Source: JBDTVS01 sp040007095
Lineage (GTDB): Bacteria; Acidobacteriota; Vicinamibacteria; Vicinamibacterales; CAVVIG01
Length of the DNA: 30,503 nucleotides
Assembly: GCA_040007095.1 (NCBI GenBank)
Contig: JBDTVS010000085.1
Span: 1-30,503, forward strand
Reading direction: 5' to 3'
Numbering within the stretch: position 1 is the first letter of the stretch; each line of letters starts with the position of its first letter. Made by a program: the position numbers and the translations under genes. The notes beneath the pieces were generated by a model. It saw only the letters and a program-made list of their open reading frames with translations. It did not search any database and was not told the DNA's origin. Positions 6,484 through 15,172 of the stretch are shown here, one piece after another.

Positions 6484-7902
6484 GTGAGTTTTGTGAGAGC
6501 AGTCGAGCGACACGAATCCGCTGTTGAGGGATGGTCTGCCTCGCCTCGTCCGGACAGCACGGCTCCGCGGACAAAAGGTCGCCGGGAACGTGGCCTTTCT
6601 TTGGGCGCACCTTCCAATGCCTCTGGCTGTCCCAATCCGCGGCTGCTCTCCACCGCACGGGATGCCAGGCGCGCGATTTCACTGTGCCACGCGCTCCTCT
6701 CGGAGCGCGGCGAGGTGTCGGGCGCAGGTCTCGCGACCGCGGCGCTGGCCGCGATTCAATCGCTCGACGCTCCGGCGCTCGACGTCTTCTTCGATCTCCT
6801 GGTCGATGAGTTCTCGCCCGATCCAGCACGAGTCGAACAAGCGGCGGCCGCGTACGGCACACACCCATCCTCGACCAACCTCAGGCGATTGCGGGAGGCG
6901 GTCGAGCCGCCACGCCAGGAATTGTTCCGGCGCCTCAACCTGGCTCCCGCGGGCCTCGCTCGGCTGATCGAGATGCGACGGCGGCTCTTGTGCACGCTTG
7001 CCGATCACGTGCAGCGGGCCAGCATCGACGACGACCTCGTCCAGCTGTTCCGGTCGTGGTTCAATGGCGGCTTTCTGCTGTTGCAGCGGATTGAATGGAG
7101 CACCTCGGCGCTGGTGCTCGAGCGCCTGATTCAGTACGAAGCGGTGCACGAGATTCACGGTTGGCGCGATCTCCGCCGCCGGCTCGAGGCGGACCGCCGC
7201 TGCTATGCGTTGTTCCACCCCTCACTGCCCGATGAGCCGCTCATCTTCATCGAAGTGGCGCTGACTCGCGGCATGAGCGCGAAGGTGCAGCCGCTCCTCC
7301 ATCCCGATTCCGTGGTCGTCGATCCCCGGACGGTCGACTGCGCCACCTTCTACTCGATCAGCAATTGTCAGGAAGGGCTGCGCGGCGTGTCGTTCGGCAA
7401 TGGCTTGATCAACCAGGCCGTGGCAGACCTCCGGCGAGCGTTTCCACAGTTGAGAATGTTTGCCACGCTCTCGCCAATCCCGGGTTTCACGCGATGGCTC
7501 GCGACCGCAACAGCGTCACTCGGGTGCGACGTGATCTCCGCCGAACTGGCGGCGCTGCTGGCGCGGCTGGCTGCCGGGGACGCGCCGGACCCCACGACGA
7601 TGTCCGGGGACCTGCAATCCGAACTCAGCCGCTTGTGTGCGTACTACCTTCTGCACGCGAAGCGCGGGAACGTACCGCTCGATCCGGTTGCGAGATTCCA
7701 TCTGGCAAACGGAGCCTTCCTCGAGCGACTCAACTGGCTGGGTGACACGTCGGTGGCGGGCATCCATCGATCGTTGGGCATGTGTGTCAACTATCTCTAT
7801 CGCTTCGGCGACGTGGAGCGAAATCACCAGGCATACGCGAGAGAGAACAAGATCTCGGCTTCGTGCGAGTTCGAGCGGTTGGCTACTCTCCAGGTCGGCT
7901 GA
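6484..7902 (+). CDS. Malonyl-CoA decarboxylase
   Basis: It converts malonyl-CoA to acetyl-CoA and CO2 and so opposes fatty-acid synthesis or completes malonate use. From about residue 61 the protein follows the family: RRAISLCHALLSERGEVSG, FFDLLVDEFSPDP, RRLNLAP, HPSLPDEPLIFIEVALT (about 245-261), the active-site block FYSISNCQEGLRGVSFGN (about 289-306), FATLSPIPGF and FHLANGAFLERLNWLGD with the catalytic-type His. The start chosen is the GTG with GGAGAG eight bases upstream (472 residues). The first 60 residues are not family-like, while another frame (from the ATG at 6531) encodes PFFGRTFQCLW, which resembles a normal MCD N-terminus. A single-base indel between about 6620 and 6670 is therefore likely. 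It stands alone; malonyl-CoA synthetase is not adjacent. Confidence 0.9.
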   Translation: MSFVRAVERHESAVEGWSASPRPDSTAPRTKGRRERGLSLGAPSNASGCPNPRLLSTARDARRAISLCHALLSERGEVSGAGLATAALAAIQSLDAPALDVFFDLLVDEFSPDPARVEQAAAAYGTHPSSTNLRRLREAVEPPRQELFRRLNLAPAGLARLIEMRRRLLCTLADHVQRASIDDDLVQLFRSWFNGGFLLLQRIEWSTSALVLERLIQYEAVHEIHGWRDLRRRLEADRRCYALFHPSLPDEPLIFIEVALTRGMSAKVQPLLHPDSVVVDPRTVDCATFYSISNCQEGLRGVSFGNGLINQAVADLRRAFPQLRMFATLSPIPGFTRWLATATASLGCDVISAELAALLARLAAGDAPDPTTMSGDLQSELSRLCAYYLLHAKRGNVPLDPVARFHLANGAFLERLNWLGDTSVAGIHRSLGMCVNYLYRFGDVERNHQAYARENKISASCEFERLATLQVG

Positions 7903-7955
7903 AACCGGCCGGCATCTCGCTGGCGAAGGACAGCCGTCTGTGAGCACGACGCGGC

Positions 7956-8945
7956 TCATTCGACAGGCGCGTTTTTTTGTTCGATCAGTTCTTTCCTCTT
8001 GGCTTCAGCGGGCGCGATGACTTCGGTGCCGAGTGACGCCAGCAATTCATCCAGGCTGCGATAGCGGTGCAGCCTCAGCACCCAGTGGTACTTCTTGTAG
8101 TCCGGAAACATTCCGTAAGGTAGATCGCCTTTGAGCAGCGGCTGTACGGGAACGGCAATTTGCGGCACGATGGCTTGCAGTTCCTGAGGAATAGACGAGG
8201 GCTCCGTGAGATCGGCTATCACGAAGCGCGCCATGCGCGCGAGCAGCGTAATCGTCTCGGTGAGATCCAGACTGAGCGGCTTCTCGAAGTCGAACAGTAC
8301 GGGCATGTAGTCGCGCTGGCGCAGCTCCTGACGTAGCCCATCGAGCACCGCTTTTCTCTCCGGCGTGAAACGACCGAGAATCAGCACGACTTTGGCGGTC
8401 ACCGCATCGATCACCGTGCGGATCTTGCGATTGTTGAGGAGCAGGTACATGAACTGCGCCATCTCCAAATCGTCGACGGTAATCGCTGGCTCGTCTTCGA
8501 TCGTAATCCTGAGGTCATTCTGGACGGTCCCCTCCAATTTGGTTTCCCACACTGCGACACCGAAGACGGACGATCCACTCAGGGTGGCTCGGCTGAAGTT
8601 GGTCCGGACCATGTGCGCGTTATCCAGGCGGGCGCCACTGAGATTCGCCTCCGTGAAGTCGGCGCCGGCCAGCAGGGTCTGCCGCAAGTCTGCACCTTCA
8701 AGCTTTGCCCCGACGAGCTTCGAAAACATCAGGTTCGCACCGATCAGCCAACTGTTCCTGAGGATCGCTCCGCTGAGGTCCGCGTACCAGAGATAGGCCA
8801 TTGGACCGATCGACAGCCCGGAGAGGTCCGCTCCCGTGAGATCCGGCGTCACGGACAGCTTCATTTCTCTTCGCCAGGCGTTCCAGATCTCGATATCGTC
8901 TTCCGCCGCCTGCTTCAGGCGATCGAGATGTTCGGGGTCAGCCAA
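7956..8945 (-). CDS. Pentapeptide-repeat protein with C-terminal TIR-like nucleotide-binding domain
   Basis: A 329-residue protein in three parts. Residues 1-33 are a helical head. Residues 36-140 are pentapeptide repeats (units such as ADLSG, ANLMF, AKLEG, ADLRQ, ADFTE, ANLSG, ARLDN), forming a right-handed quadrilateral helix. Residues 184-305 are an alpha/beta domain starting KVVLILGRF, then FDFEKPLSLDLTETI, MARFVIADLT and VPVQPLL, resembling TIR-like or deoxyribosyltransferase-like Rossmann folds. There is no signal peptide. The start is a TTG at 8945, because the codon before it is a stop; MKLSV at residue 28 is an alternative. Only 17 bases separate it from the upstream capA-like gene, so they are probably co-transcribed. 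The role is unknown; a signalling or defence function is speculative. Confidence 0.75.
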   Translation of the reverse strand: MADPEHLDRLKQAAEDDIEIWNAWRREMKLSVTPDLTGADLSGLSIGPMAYLWYADLSGAILRNSWLIGANLMFSKLVGAKLEGADLRQTLLAGADFTEANLSGARLDNAHMVRTNFSRATLSGSSVFGVAVWETKLEGTVQNDLRITIEDEPAITVDDLEMAQFMYLLLNNRKIRTVIDAVTAKVVLILGRFTPERKAVLDGLRQELRQRDYMPVLFDFEKPLSLDLTETITLLARMARFVIADLTEPSSIPQELQAIVPQIAVPVQPLLKGDLPYGMFPDYKKYHWVLRLHRYRSLDELLASLGTEVIAPAEAKRKELIEQKNAPVE

Positions 8946-8962
8946 TCACGTTTCCCGGGGGA

Positions 8963-10240
8963 TTAGCGCTTCGTGACGATGCTGGCCGTTTCACCCACGA
9001 TGGTGATCCGGGTGCCGAACGGCTTCGACAACTCCGCCAAACGCTCGAGGATGTAGCCCGCCTGCGCGCCCGTCGCCGGCGCCGGCAATCCACGCGTGAA
9101 GAGAAATGAGTTGGTGGCACGCGGATCGTGGACGTCGGGCTGCCCTTCGCCGATGACGTTCAGAACGACAGGCCGGAAAGAAATCGATTGCAGCGTCTTG
9201 CCCTGGTATTCCAGGTTCGCGACGACGCTCTCGAAGTTGATCGGCTCGTGGATGTAAGTCAACGTCGGGGGCACGTTATAGATGAAGTTGCCAAGGTCGT
9301 AAAAAATCGGTCGACCGCGATAAATCTCGACGCCGTGCAGCAACGGTGCTCCGTGCATCACGACGATGTCCGCACCCGCGTCCACCTCGGCATGTACCCA
9401 CTTCTTCAACCAGTCGTTGGGGGCGAGCCGTTCGGCCATCCCTTCGGTAAAGATCGTCGTGAACGATCGGTTGCCGAACACGTGGTTGTGCTGGTAGACG
9501 ATGACGATGTCGGCCCGTTGCTTCGCCTGCCGGATGCTCGTCAGGATCCGCTCGGCGTCCTCCGGGTTCGGCACATTGGGCGGTGCTCCGGGAAGGTCGG
9601 CCGACGCCTCATTGTCTCGATCGCCGGCTTTGAGGCGAAGCTCGTTGACACCTGGCCGGCCGGCGGCGGCCATCCCGCCAGGCGCAATGAGACCTGATGC
9701 GCTCGACACCAGCGCGATGGTGCCCTTCGGCGTTCGAAAGTACGCGGGCGCCGCGGCTTCGGCGAGATCGTTTCCGATACCGGCGTGGACAATCCCGCGC
9801 CGTTCCGCTTCGCGGAGCGTGTTCTGAATACCGGTCGCCTGCATGTCGAACGCGTGATTGTTGGACAGCGACAACAGGTTGAACCCCAGCGTCTTCAAGC
9901 CCTCGAGCGTCTCGGGCGGCGTGAGGAAACCTCGCCCCTCGCTCACCGCCTGGCCGGGCAGGGCCACCGCCGCTTCGAGATTCGTGAACACGACGTCGCC
10001 CTTGAGGAGTCCCTGGATCACGGGAACGGCCTTGGGTGCGGTAACCCGGAGGTCGGAGCGAACCATCGACTGCCCAGTCAACGTGATGGTCAACGAACTG
10101 GACTGGGGTGTTTGAGTGCCGGCCGCGGCAGCCAGCATCACGACGAAAGACGCGCTGGCGGCGACGAAGCGGCCGCTCCTCGAATGGACGTGCCTGCCCT
10201 GCAGCAGGACCCTGGACAGCGCGGCTCCAAATCTGTTCAT
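8963..10240 (-). CDS. Exported CapA-family (PGA_cap) metallophosphatase-like protein
   Basis: A 425-residue protein with an N-terminal hydrophobic export segment (about residues 24-41, FVAASASFVVMLAAAAG). The CapA fold follows: GDVVFTNLEAAV (81-92), GFNLLSLSNNHAFDM (119-133), IVIVYQHNHVFGNR and DIVVMHGAPLLHGVEIY, then FYDLGNFIY. These are the Asn/His metal-ligand blocks of the calcineurin-like CapA family, first known from poly-gamma-glutamate capsule synthesis but widespread with unknown substrates. No capB/capC genes are nearby, so a polyglutamate role is not supported. The start is the ATG at 10240 with GAGAGG seven bases upstream. It leads a probable two-gene unit with the pentapeptide/TIR-like gene. 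Confidence 0.87.
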   Translation of the reverse strand: MNRFGAALSRVLLQGRHVHSRSGRFVAASASFVVMLAAAAGTQTPQSSSLTITLTGQSMVRSDLRVTAPKAVPVIQGLLKGDVVFTNLEAAVALPGQAVSEGRGFLTPPETLEGLKTLGFNLLSLSNNHAFDMQATGIQNTLREAERRGIVHAGIGNDLAEAAAPAYFRTPKGTIALVSSASGLIAPGGMAAAGRPGVNELRLKAGDRDNEASADLPGAPPNVPNPEDAERILTSIRQAKQRADIVIVYQHNHVFGNRSFTTIFTEGMAERLAPNDWLKKWVHAEVDAGADIVVMHGAPLLHGVEIYRGRPIFYDLGNFIYNVPPTLTYIHEPINFESVVANLEYQGKTLQSISFRPVVLNVIGEGQPDVHDPRATNSFLFTRGLPAPATGAQAGYILERLAELSKPFGTRITIVGETASIVTKR

Positions 10241-10391
10241 GCGAAAACCTCTCAAATGAGCGTGAAGCCGAAGCGCGCCGCATGCACTCCCGCCAGTCAA
10301 TCGGCAAGGCGCTCACGCCGCCGACGCGACAAGAGCGGATCTTTTGGCAGATCGGCCGCACGTGGCAAGGAAAAAGCGTGGCTCCCGGTGA

Positions 10392-11876
10392 TCAGAGATC
10401 CAGAATCCCTTTGGCGTTCGGCGGAAGGTTCCGCAGCAGGTTCCGGTCAATCTTGCCCACGCCGTTGATTGGCAGCGCGTCGAGCCGGCGAATCTCGGCA
10501 GGCACATAGATGCGCCCGAGGGAGCTGTTTACAAAAGCCTTCAGTCCGGCTTCGTCGAACACCTCGCCGTCTCGAAGTACGACGAACGCGATCGGCACTT
10601 CTCCAAGATGGTCGTCCGACGCGCCGACGACGCAGCAGTCTCTGATGGTGGGATGCGTCGAAAGATGACGCTCGATCAAGGCCGGCGAGAGGTTCTCGCC
10701 GCCGCGGTTGATCACGTCCTTGATTCGCCCGGTAATCGAAAGGAACCCCTCAAGGTCGAAGCGCCCGAGGTCGCCGGTCCGCAGCCAACCATCGACGATT
10801 GGCTGCTCCGCGCTGCCGAGATAGCCGGCCATGAGGGCCGGCCCGGCGATCCGGATCTCCCCCTCGCCGCCTCTGACGACTTCAGCGTTGGTGATGGGAT
10901 CGAACAGACGGATCTCCTGCCCAGCGAGCACCGTCCCGATCGTACCGATCTTGCGACGATCGGGCGGGTTCATCGTCGACGTGCAGGTCGCCTCGGACAG
11001 ACCGTAAGAGACGACGAGCGGCACGCCGAACGCTTCCTCGATTTGCTCGTGCAGCGCCGCAGTGATCGGCGCCGAGCCGCAGCGTAGGAAGCGCAGAGAC
11101 GGGAAGCGCTCACCGCTTGTCAGATGCGGCAGCATCCGCGCATAGATGGTGGGCACGCCCGTCATATACGTCGGTGCGTCATGCCGCAGCGCCTCGAGCG
11201 TCGCCTCGGGTCTGAACCGATCGAGGAGGATCACGCTCGCTCCCGCCAGCAGCGGGACGATGAGCTGGTTGTTGACGCCATTCGTGTGATACAGCGGCAT
11301 GACGTGGAGGAGCCGATCGTTTGGACTGGTACCGGTGTGGCCCAGGACGCCGTCGGCGTTGCAGATCAGGCTGCCATGCCGCAGGACCACACCTTTGGGG
11401 CGGCCGGTGCTGCCCGATGTAAAGAGCAGCATCGCGCGGTCCTCGCTCCCGAGTCCGCTGTCGATGAAGGAGCCGCCCGCGTCCAGTGTACGCAGTGCGC
11501 GCACCGCCAGACCGCGCAGCTCCTCTCTATCGAACCGATCGATCAGGCTCTCGTCGACGACGAGGCGGCGCATGTCGACGAGGTCCAGCTGTTCGGCGAT
11601 TCGCTCGATCGCGAGGCCTGGATCGATGAAGCAGACACAGGCCCCGGCTTGCAGCGCGCCGAAATAGGCAGCGATCGCCTGGGCGACTTTTGGCGCGACG
11701 ATGCCGAGGGTTTCGCCGCGCACGACACCCCAGTTGCGGACGCCGGCGGCGTAGCCGCTGATGAGGCGCTCGAGCTCCGCGTAGGTTACTGGTTCGGGGC
11801 CGGAAAACGCCTCGCGGCCGGCGGCTGCATGGAACGCGATCGCCCGATGGAGGCGTGCGCTCAGCGACTCGGTCAT
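10392..11876 (-). CDS. AMP-forming acyl-CoA synthetase (ligase)
   Basis: A 494-residue adenylate-forming enzyme activating a carboxylic acid to its CoA thioester through an acyl-AMP. The motifs are in order: P-loop FTSGSTGRPKG (152-162), MPLYHTNG (193-200), YGLSEAT (291-297), GWLRTGDLG (363-371), GRIKDVINRGGENLSP (383-398) and the catalytic lysine in NGVGKIDR (Lys475). The length is normal. The start is the ATG at 11876 after GAGGA; the extra in-frame codons upstream are not family-like. It is the third gene of a minus-strand unit behind two CoA-transferase-fold subunits (40-base gap), and a carboxylate transporter is divergent. This suggests that it activates the imported acid. The substrate cannot be read from sequence. 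Confidence 0.9.
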   Translation of the reverse strand: MTESLSARLHRAIAFHAAAGREAFSGPEPVTYAELERLISGYAAGVRNWGVVRGETLGIVAPKVAQAIAAYFGALQAGACVCFIDPGLAIERIAEQLDLVDMRRLVVDESLIDRFDREELRGLAVRALRTLDAGGSFIDSGLGSEDRAMLLFTSGSTGRPKGVVLRHGSLICNADGVLGHTGTSPNDRLLHVMPLYHTNGVNNQLIVPLLAGASVILLDRFRPEATLEALRHDAPTYMTGVPTIYARMLPHLTSGERFPSLRFLRCGSAPITAALHEQIEEAFGVPLVVSYGLSEATCTSTMNPPDRRKIGTIGTVLAGQEIRLFDPITNAEVVRGGEGEIRIAGPALMAGYLGSAEQPIVDGWLRTGDLGRFDLEGFLSITGRIKDVINRGGENLSPALIERHLSTHPTIRDCCVVGASDDHLGEVPIAFVVLRDGEVFDEAGLKAFVNSSLGRIYVPAEIRRLDALPINGVGKIDRNLLRNLPPNAKGILDL

Positions 11877-11916
11877 CGGCCTGATTCCTCGAGGTTCTTT
11901 CTTCTCGGCGTTTTTC

Positions 11917-12648
11917 TCAACGCAATCGGATCGCGGCGTCGCGCTGGAACTGGCCCTCCGGATCGAGCGTGGCGAGCGCGTTGGCCTCGAGCTGGGTTGG
12001 CGGCGGCGTGGGGCCGGCACCGTCGGCTTCGAAGTCGAAGCCGGTCCGCCGGCGAACTTCGTCCAGGCTCGCCTCAGGGTGCCAGGAGGCGAGCGCGAGC
12101 CGCCCCTCTCGCTTCGTGAAGACCGCGATCGGCGTCACCACGCCATGCATCCCTCCGGCGGCAGTGACGAAGTCCAGCGTCTCGACGAGCGTGCGCAGTG
12201 AATGCTCGGTCCGCCACGTGACCGCTCGGCGCGCGGTCGGCAGCATCACGGCGCCGCCGCCGCCGCCCGGCAGACGCACCTTCGGGGAATGCCAGTCGCC
12301 GATACAGGAGACGTTGGTGCGTCCGAGCCCATCGATTTGCGCCGCACCAAGGAAGCACAAGTCCATCTTTCCCCGGGTGCATAAGTCGTAGAAGTCCTCG
12401 TTGGCGAAGATCGCGCGCGAGCCCTCGGCCAGCAGCGGATCGGAGGATGATATGGGCACTTTCGACGGTGTCGGATCCACCCCGCCGGCCACGTTGATGT
12501 AGGTGAAGTCGAAGGGATAGGCCCGCTTGGCCAAGAGGCACGCCAGCATCGGCAGCGCCGAGTTCACGCCACTGAAGGTGATCTCGTGCGGGCGGATGAA
12601 CCGCGCCAGGTTCGTGACGATGTAGGAGAAGGCAGACCAGTCAGGCAT
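11917..12648 (-). CDS. CoA-transferase-fold protein, beta subunit (GctB/IpdB-like)
   Basis: A 243-residue family I CoA-transferase beta-type subunit: ITFSGVNSALPMLACLLAK, FLGAAQIDGLGRTNVSCIGDWHSPKVRLPG (about 118-147 in full), then LDFVTAAGG. As I recall glutaconate CoA-transferase, its catalytic Glu54 sits in VESGLMD; the aligned stretch here is INVAGGVD (51-58), with Val53 in place of the glutamate. The same loss occurs in IpdB, whose complex with IpdA is a ring-opening hydrolase and not a transferase. The start at 12648 overlaps the alpha-subunit stop by eight bases, so the two are translationally coupled. A longer start (ATG 12657) is possible. The fold is confident, the exact reaction is not. 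Confidence 0.85.
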   Translation of the reverse strand: MPDWSAFSYIVTNLARFIRPHEITFSGVNSALPMLACLLAKRAYPFDFTYINVAGGVDPTPSKVPISSSDPLLAEGSRAIFANEDFYDLCTRGKMDLCFLGAAQIDGLGRTNVSCIGDWHSPKVRLPGGGGGAVMLPTARRAVTWRTEHSLRTLVETLDFVTAAGGMHGVVTPIAVFTKREGRLALASWHPEASLDEVRRRTGFDFEADGAGPTPPPTQLEANALATLDPEGQFQRDAAIRLR

Positions 12649-13468
12649 GCGCCACATTCCGGCCTTCGGGAGCCGCATCGAGATGGGCCTGGAGCCCGTC
12701 GCGCGCGTCGACCAGATAGGCTTCGATTGCGGCGTAATCAACCTCGTAAGAGGGCCAGCACGAACCCGGCCATGCGCCGTTTGGGACGATGCTCACCGCC
12801 TCGACGAGGAAGTGCGGAATGAGCGTGAGCTCCGGCTGCACGCGGAAGGACGCGCTCGGGGCGATCCGGTCGGCAGTGACGAAGACGCGTGCGGCCGACC
12901 GGCTCAGGATGCGGTCCCAGTGGGAGGTGCCGTAGACGCGCACGTCGCCCTCCTCGCTGACTTCGTTTGCGTGGATGACGGCGAATTCCGGCGCGATCCT
13001 CGGAATCAGGTACACGGTCTGCCCGCTGCCGTAAGGATCCAGGATCGCCCGCCAGCCGTTCAGCGCCGGCAGGTCGGAGCCATGGATTCCACCGCAAGGC
13101 ATGAAGGGCACGCCGGCTGCCGCCGCGCGCAGGCCAGCCGTGAGGGTGGCGCACGCATGCTCTTCGAGGCGGATCTGTCCCGTCTCGACTGCCCGCCGGT
13201 ACCAGGGCGCGAGGCCGAAATTCCCCTCCATCGCCACGATTCCGGCGCGCGCACGCGCGAGGGCGCCCGCGCGACAGAGAAGGTCGATGTCGTAGCCGGG
13301 CGATTGTTTCACGAGCTCCAGATTCTTCCGGCCCTGTCGGATCAGTTCGCGGATGAACGCGAATGGGCCACGGTGCAGGAAGCTGCCCCCGACGGCCAGC
13401 GAGCTGCCGTCGACCACGCGGGCGGCAAGTTCCTGCAGCGGGATGATCTTCGCGGTTCCAGCACTCAC
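12641..13468 (-). CDS. CoA-transferase-fold protein, alpha subunit (GctA/IpdA-like)
   Basis: A 275-residue alpha-type subunit with the glycine-rich strand VGGSFLHRGP (26-35), ELIRQGRKNLELV, the RLEEHACATLTAGLRAAAAG stretch (100-119), PFMPCGGIHGSDL and EFAVIHANEVSEEGDVRVYG. The acidic pair Glu102-Glu103 lies about where IpdA is reported to have its catalytic glutamate (Glu105). The start is a GTG with AGGAGG six bases upstream; an ATG two bases earlier is out of frame and followed at once by a stop. It is the first gene of the three-gene unit and divergent from the transporter. With the beta subunit it would form a heterotetramer acting on an acyl-CoA. Confidence 0.87.
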   Translation of the reverse strand: MSAGTAKIIPLQELAARVVDGSSLAVGGSFLHRGPFAFIRELIRQGRKNLELVKQSPGYDIDLLCRAGALARARAGIVAMEGNFGLAPWYRRAVETGQIRLEEHACATLTAGLRAAAAGVPFMPCGGIHGSDLPALNGWRAILDPYGSGQTVYLIPRIAPEFAVIHANEVSEEGDVRVYGTSHWDRILSRSAARVFVTADRIAPSASFRVQPELTLIPHFLVEAVSIVPNGAWPGSCWPSYEVDYAAIEAYLVDARDGLQAHLDAAPEGRNVAHA

Positions 13469-13647
13469 ATTGCTCCTCCTGCTGGGACAAGCTCAATCGC
13501 GGCACACCTGGACGCGGGCTCCGGCCCCCGAACGGGATCGTCGCGACGAGCACACCGGCGTGCGCCGAGAAAAAACATTGGAAATTGTCTCGGCGATCTC
13601 GGTGGTTGAGCTTGAAACTGAGACACTACTCATCCGGGTGAAACGCT

Positions 13648-13664
13648 GTTCTAGATAATAGAAC
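13648..13664. promoter_or_regulatory. Operator-like palindrome between the CoA genes and the transporter
   Basis: GTTCTA-GATAA-TAGAAC is a perfect 6-bp inverted repeat in the 290-base divergent spacer, 95 bases before the transporter start. GTTC-type palindromes are used by IclR-family regulators of aromatic and organic-acid catabolism, but no regulator gene is adjacent. A looser pair TGTCTC / GAGACA lies upstream (about 13586-13624). Confidence 0.45.
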
Positions 13665-13758
13665 ACCCATCGATGAAGCTTTGCCTCAAACCGACCAGAG
13701 GAATCCCGCGAGTCGGTCTGCAGCGAATCTTCACGAGCAGCCGCCTGGACGAGAGAAC

Positions 13759-15066
13759 ATGAGCCTCACGATGAAGAGAACAGCGACGACGAAGGACGTG
13801 GTTCGCGTTGTCAGCGGCAACTTCCTCGAGATGTTCGACTTCATGGTGTACGGGTTCTACGCGGCCACCATCGCGAAGGCGGTATTCCCCAACGACAACG
13901 AATTCGTGTCGCTGATGCTGTCGCTGACGACATTCGGCGCCGGCTTCCTGATGCGCCCGCTTGGGGCGGTCGTGCTGGGAGCTTACATCGATCGGCACGG
14001 CCGCCGGGCGGGATTGATCGTGAGCCTCGGCATCATGTCGGCAGGCGTCGCGCTGATTGCCTTCACGCCAACATACGCGTCGATCGGGATGGCCGCGCCA
14101 ATCCTCGTCGTCGTCGGGCGTCTGCTCCAGGGTTTCTCGGCCGGCGCCGAATCCGGGGCAGTGTCTGTCTATCTCTCGGAGATCGCCCCGTCTGGTCGGC
14201 GCGGTTTCTACGTGAGTTGGCAGTCGGCGAGCCAGCAGGTCGCCGTCATCTTCGCGGCGGTCATCGGTGTGACGCTGCGCGGGCTTCTCACCGAGGAACA
14301 GATGGTCGCCTGGGGCTGGCGCATCCCGTTCCTGATTGGCTGCCTCATCGTGCCGGTGCTCTTCTGGATCCGGCGGTCGCTACAGGAGAGCGCAGAATTC
14401 GTCGCGCGCGTCAAGCATCGTCGAGCCACGCTGCGCGAGATCTACCGCTCGCTCCTGCGGAACTGGGGCATCGTGCTGAAGGCCGTCCTGCTCGTCACGC
14501 TGACGAGTGTGTTCTTCTACATGATCACCGCCTACACGCCGACCTACGCCAGCCAGGTCCTCGGCTTGAGCGACCGCGACAGCTTCATCCTCACGATCTT
14601 TGTCGGCATCGCGAATTTCGTCTGGGTACCCATCATGGGAGCCCTGTCCGATCGCGTCGGACGCCTGCCGGTGCTGATGGTCTTCTCCTCGCTCGTCGGA
14701 ATCACCGCCTATCCGGTGATGGCCTGGCTCGTGTCAGACCCCTCATTCGGGCGAGCCCTCGCGACCCTGATGTGGATGTCCTTTCTTTACGGCGGCTATC
14801 AGGGTGTCATGGTCGTCACGGTCACCGAAATCATGCCCGCCGAGGTGCGTGCCACCGGCTTCTCGTTGGCGTACAGCCTCGCTCAGGCGATCTTCGGCGG
14901 CTTCACGCCTGCGATCTGCACCTATCTGGTCCACGTGACGGGAAACCGGGCAATGCCCGGCCTCTGGCTTGCGAGCGCTGCGGTGTTTTCGATCGCGGGC
15001 GCGCTGAGCTTGTATCGCAACGCGAACCCGGCGAGCAGGCCTGCCCCGTCGGCGGGCCTCGCCTGA
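13759..15066 (+). CDS. MHS-family MFS transporter (metabolite:H+ symporter, CitA/TcuC-like)
   Basis: A 435-residue, 12-helix inner-membrane carrier. The N-terminus has SGNFLEMFDFMVYGFYA, typical of the citrate/tricarballylate branch. MFS motif A is GAYIDRHGRR (74-83), and RLLQGFSAGAESGAVSVY follows around helix 4, then SDRVGRLPVL between helices 8 and 9. Relatives carry citrate, tricarballylate, proline/betaine or aromatic acids with protons. The ATG at 13759 is chosen because the preceding 26 codons are not family-like; a weak GAGAG lies before it. It is divergent from the two CoA-fold subunits and acyl-CoA ligase, which points to uptake of the acid that they process. Confidence 0.88.
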   Translation: MSLTMKRTATTKDVVRVVSGNFLEMFDFMVYGFYAATIAKAVFPNDNEFVSLMLSLTTFGAGFLMRPLGAVVLGAYIDRHGRRAGLIVSLGIMSAGVALIAFTPTYASIGMAAPILVVVGRLLQGFSAGAESGAVSVYLSEIAPSGRRGFYVSWQSASQQVAVIFAAVIGVTLRGLLTEEQMVAWGWRIPFLIGCLIVPVLFWIRRSLQESAEFVARVKHRRATLREIYRSLLRNWGIVLKAVLLVTLTSVFFYMITAYTPTYASQVLGLSDRDSFILTIFVGIANFVWVPIMGALSDRVGRLPVLMVFSSLVGITAYPVMAWLVSDPSFGRALATLMWMSFLYGGYQGVMVVTVTEIMPAEVRATGFSLAYSLAQAIFGGFTPAICTYLVHVTGNRAMPGLWLASAAVFSIAGALSLYRNANPASRPAPSAGLA

Positions 15067-15119
15067 AGGCTCGTTGGAAGAATCTGGCGGGGTCACGAAT
15101 CAACTCTGAGAGAGAATGA

Positions 15120-15139
15120 CCCAGACGATCACGTCTGGG
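15120..15139 (+). terminator. Hairpin after the transporter, no T-run
   Basis: CCCAGACG-ATCA-CGTCTGGG is a perfect 8-bp stem with a 4-base loop, 54 bases after the transporter stop and 33 bases before the asmA-like start. Without a following T-run it may be a rho-independent-like stop, an mRNA-stabilising 3' end or a leader structure for the next gene. Confidence 0.45.
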
Positions 15140-15172
15140 ACGATTCGCCGCCGGTAGCTCTCGCGGAGGCCT

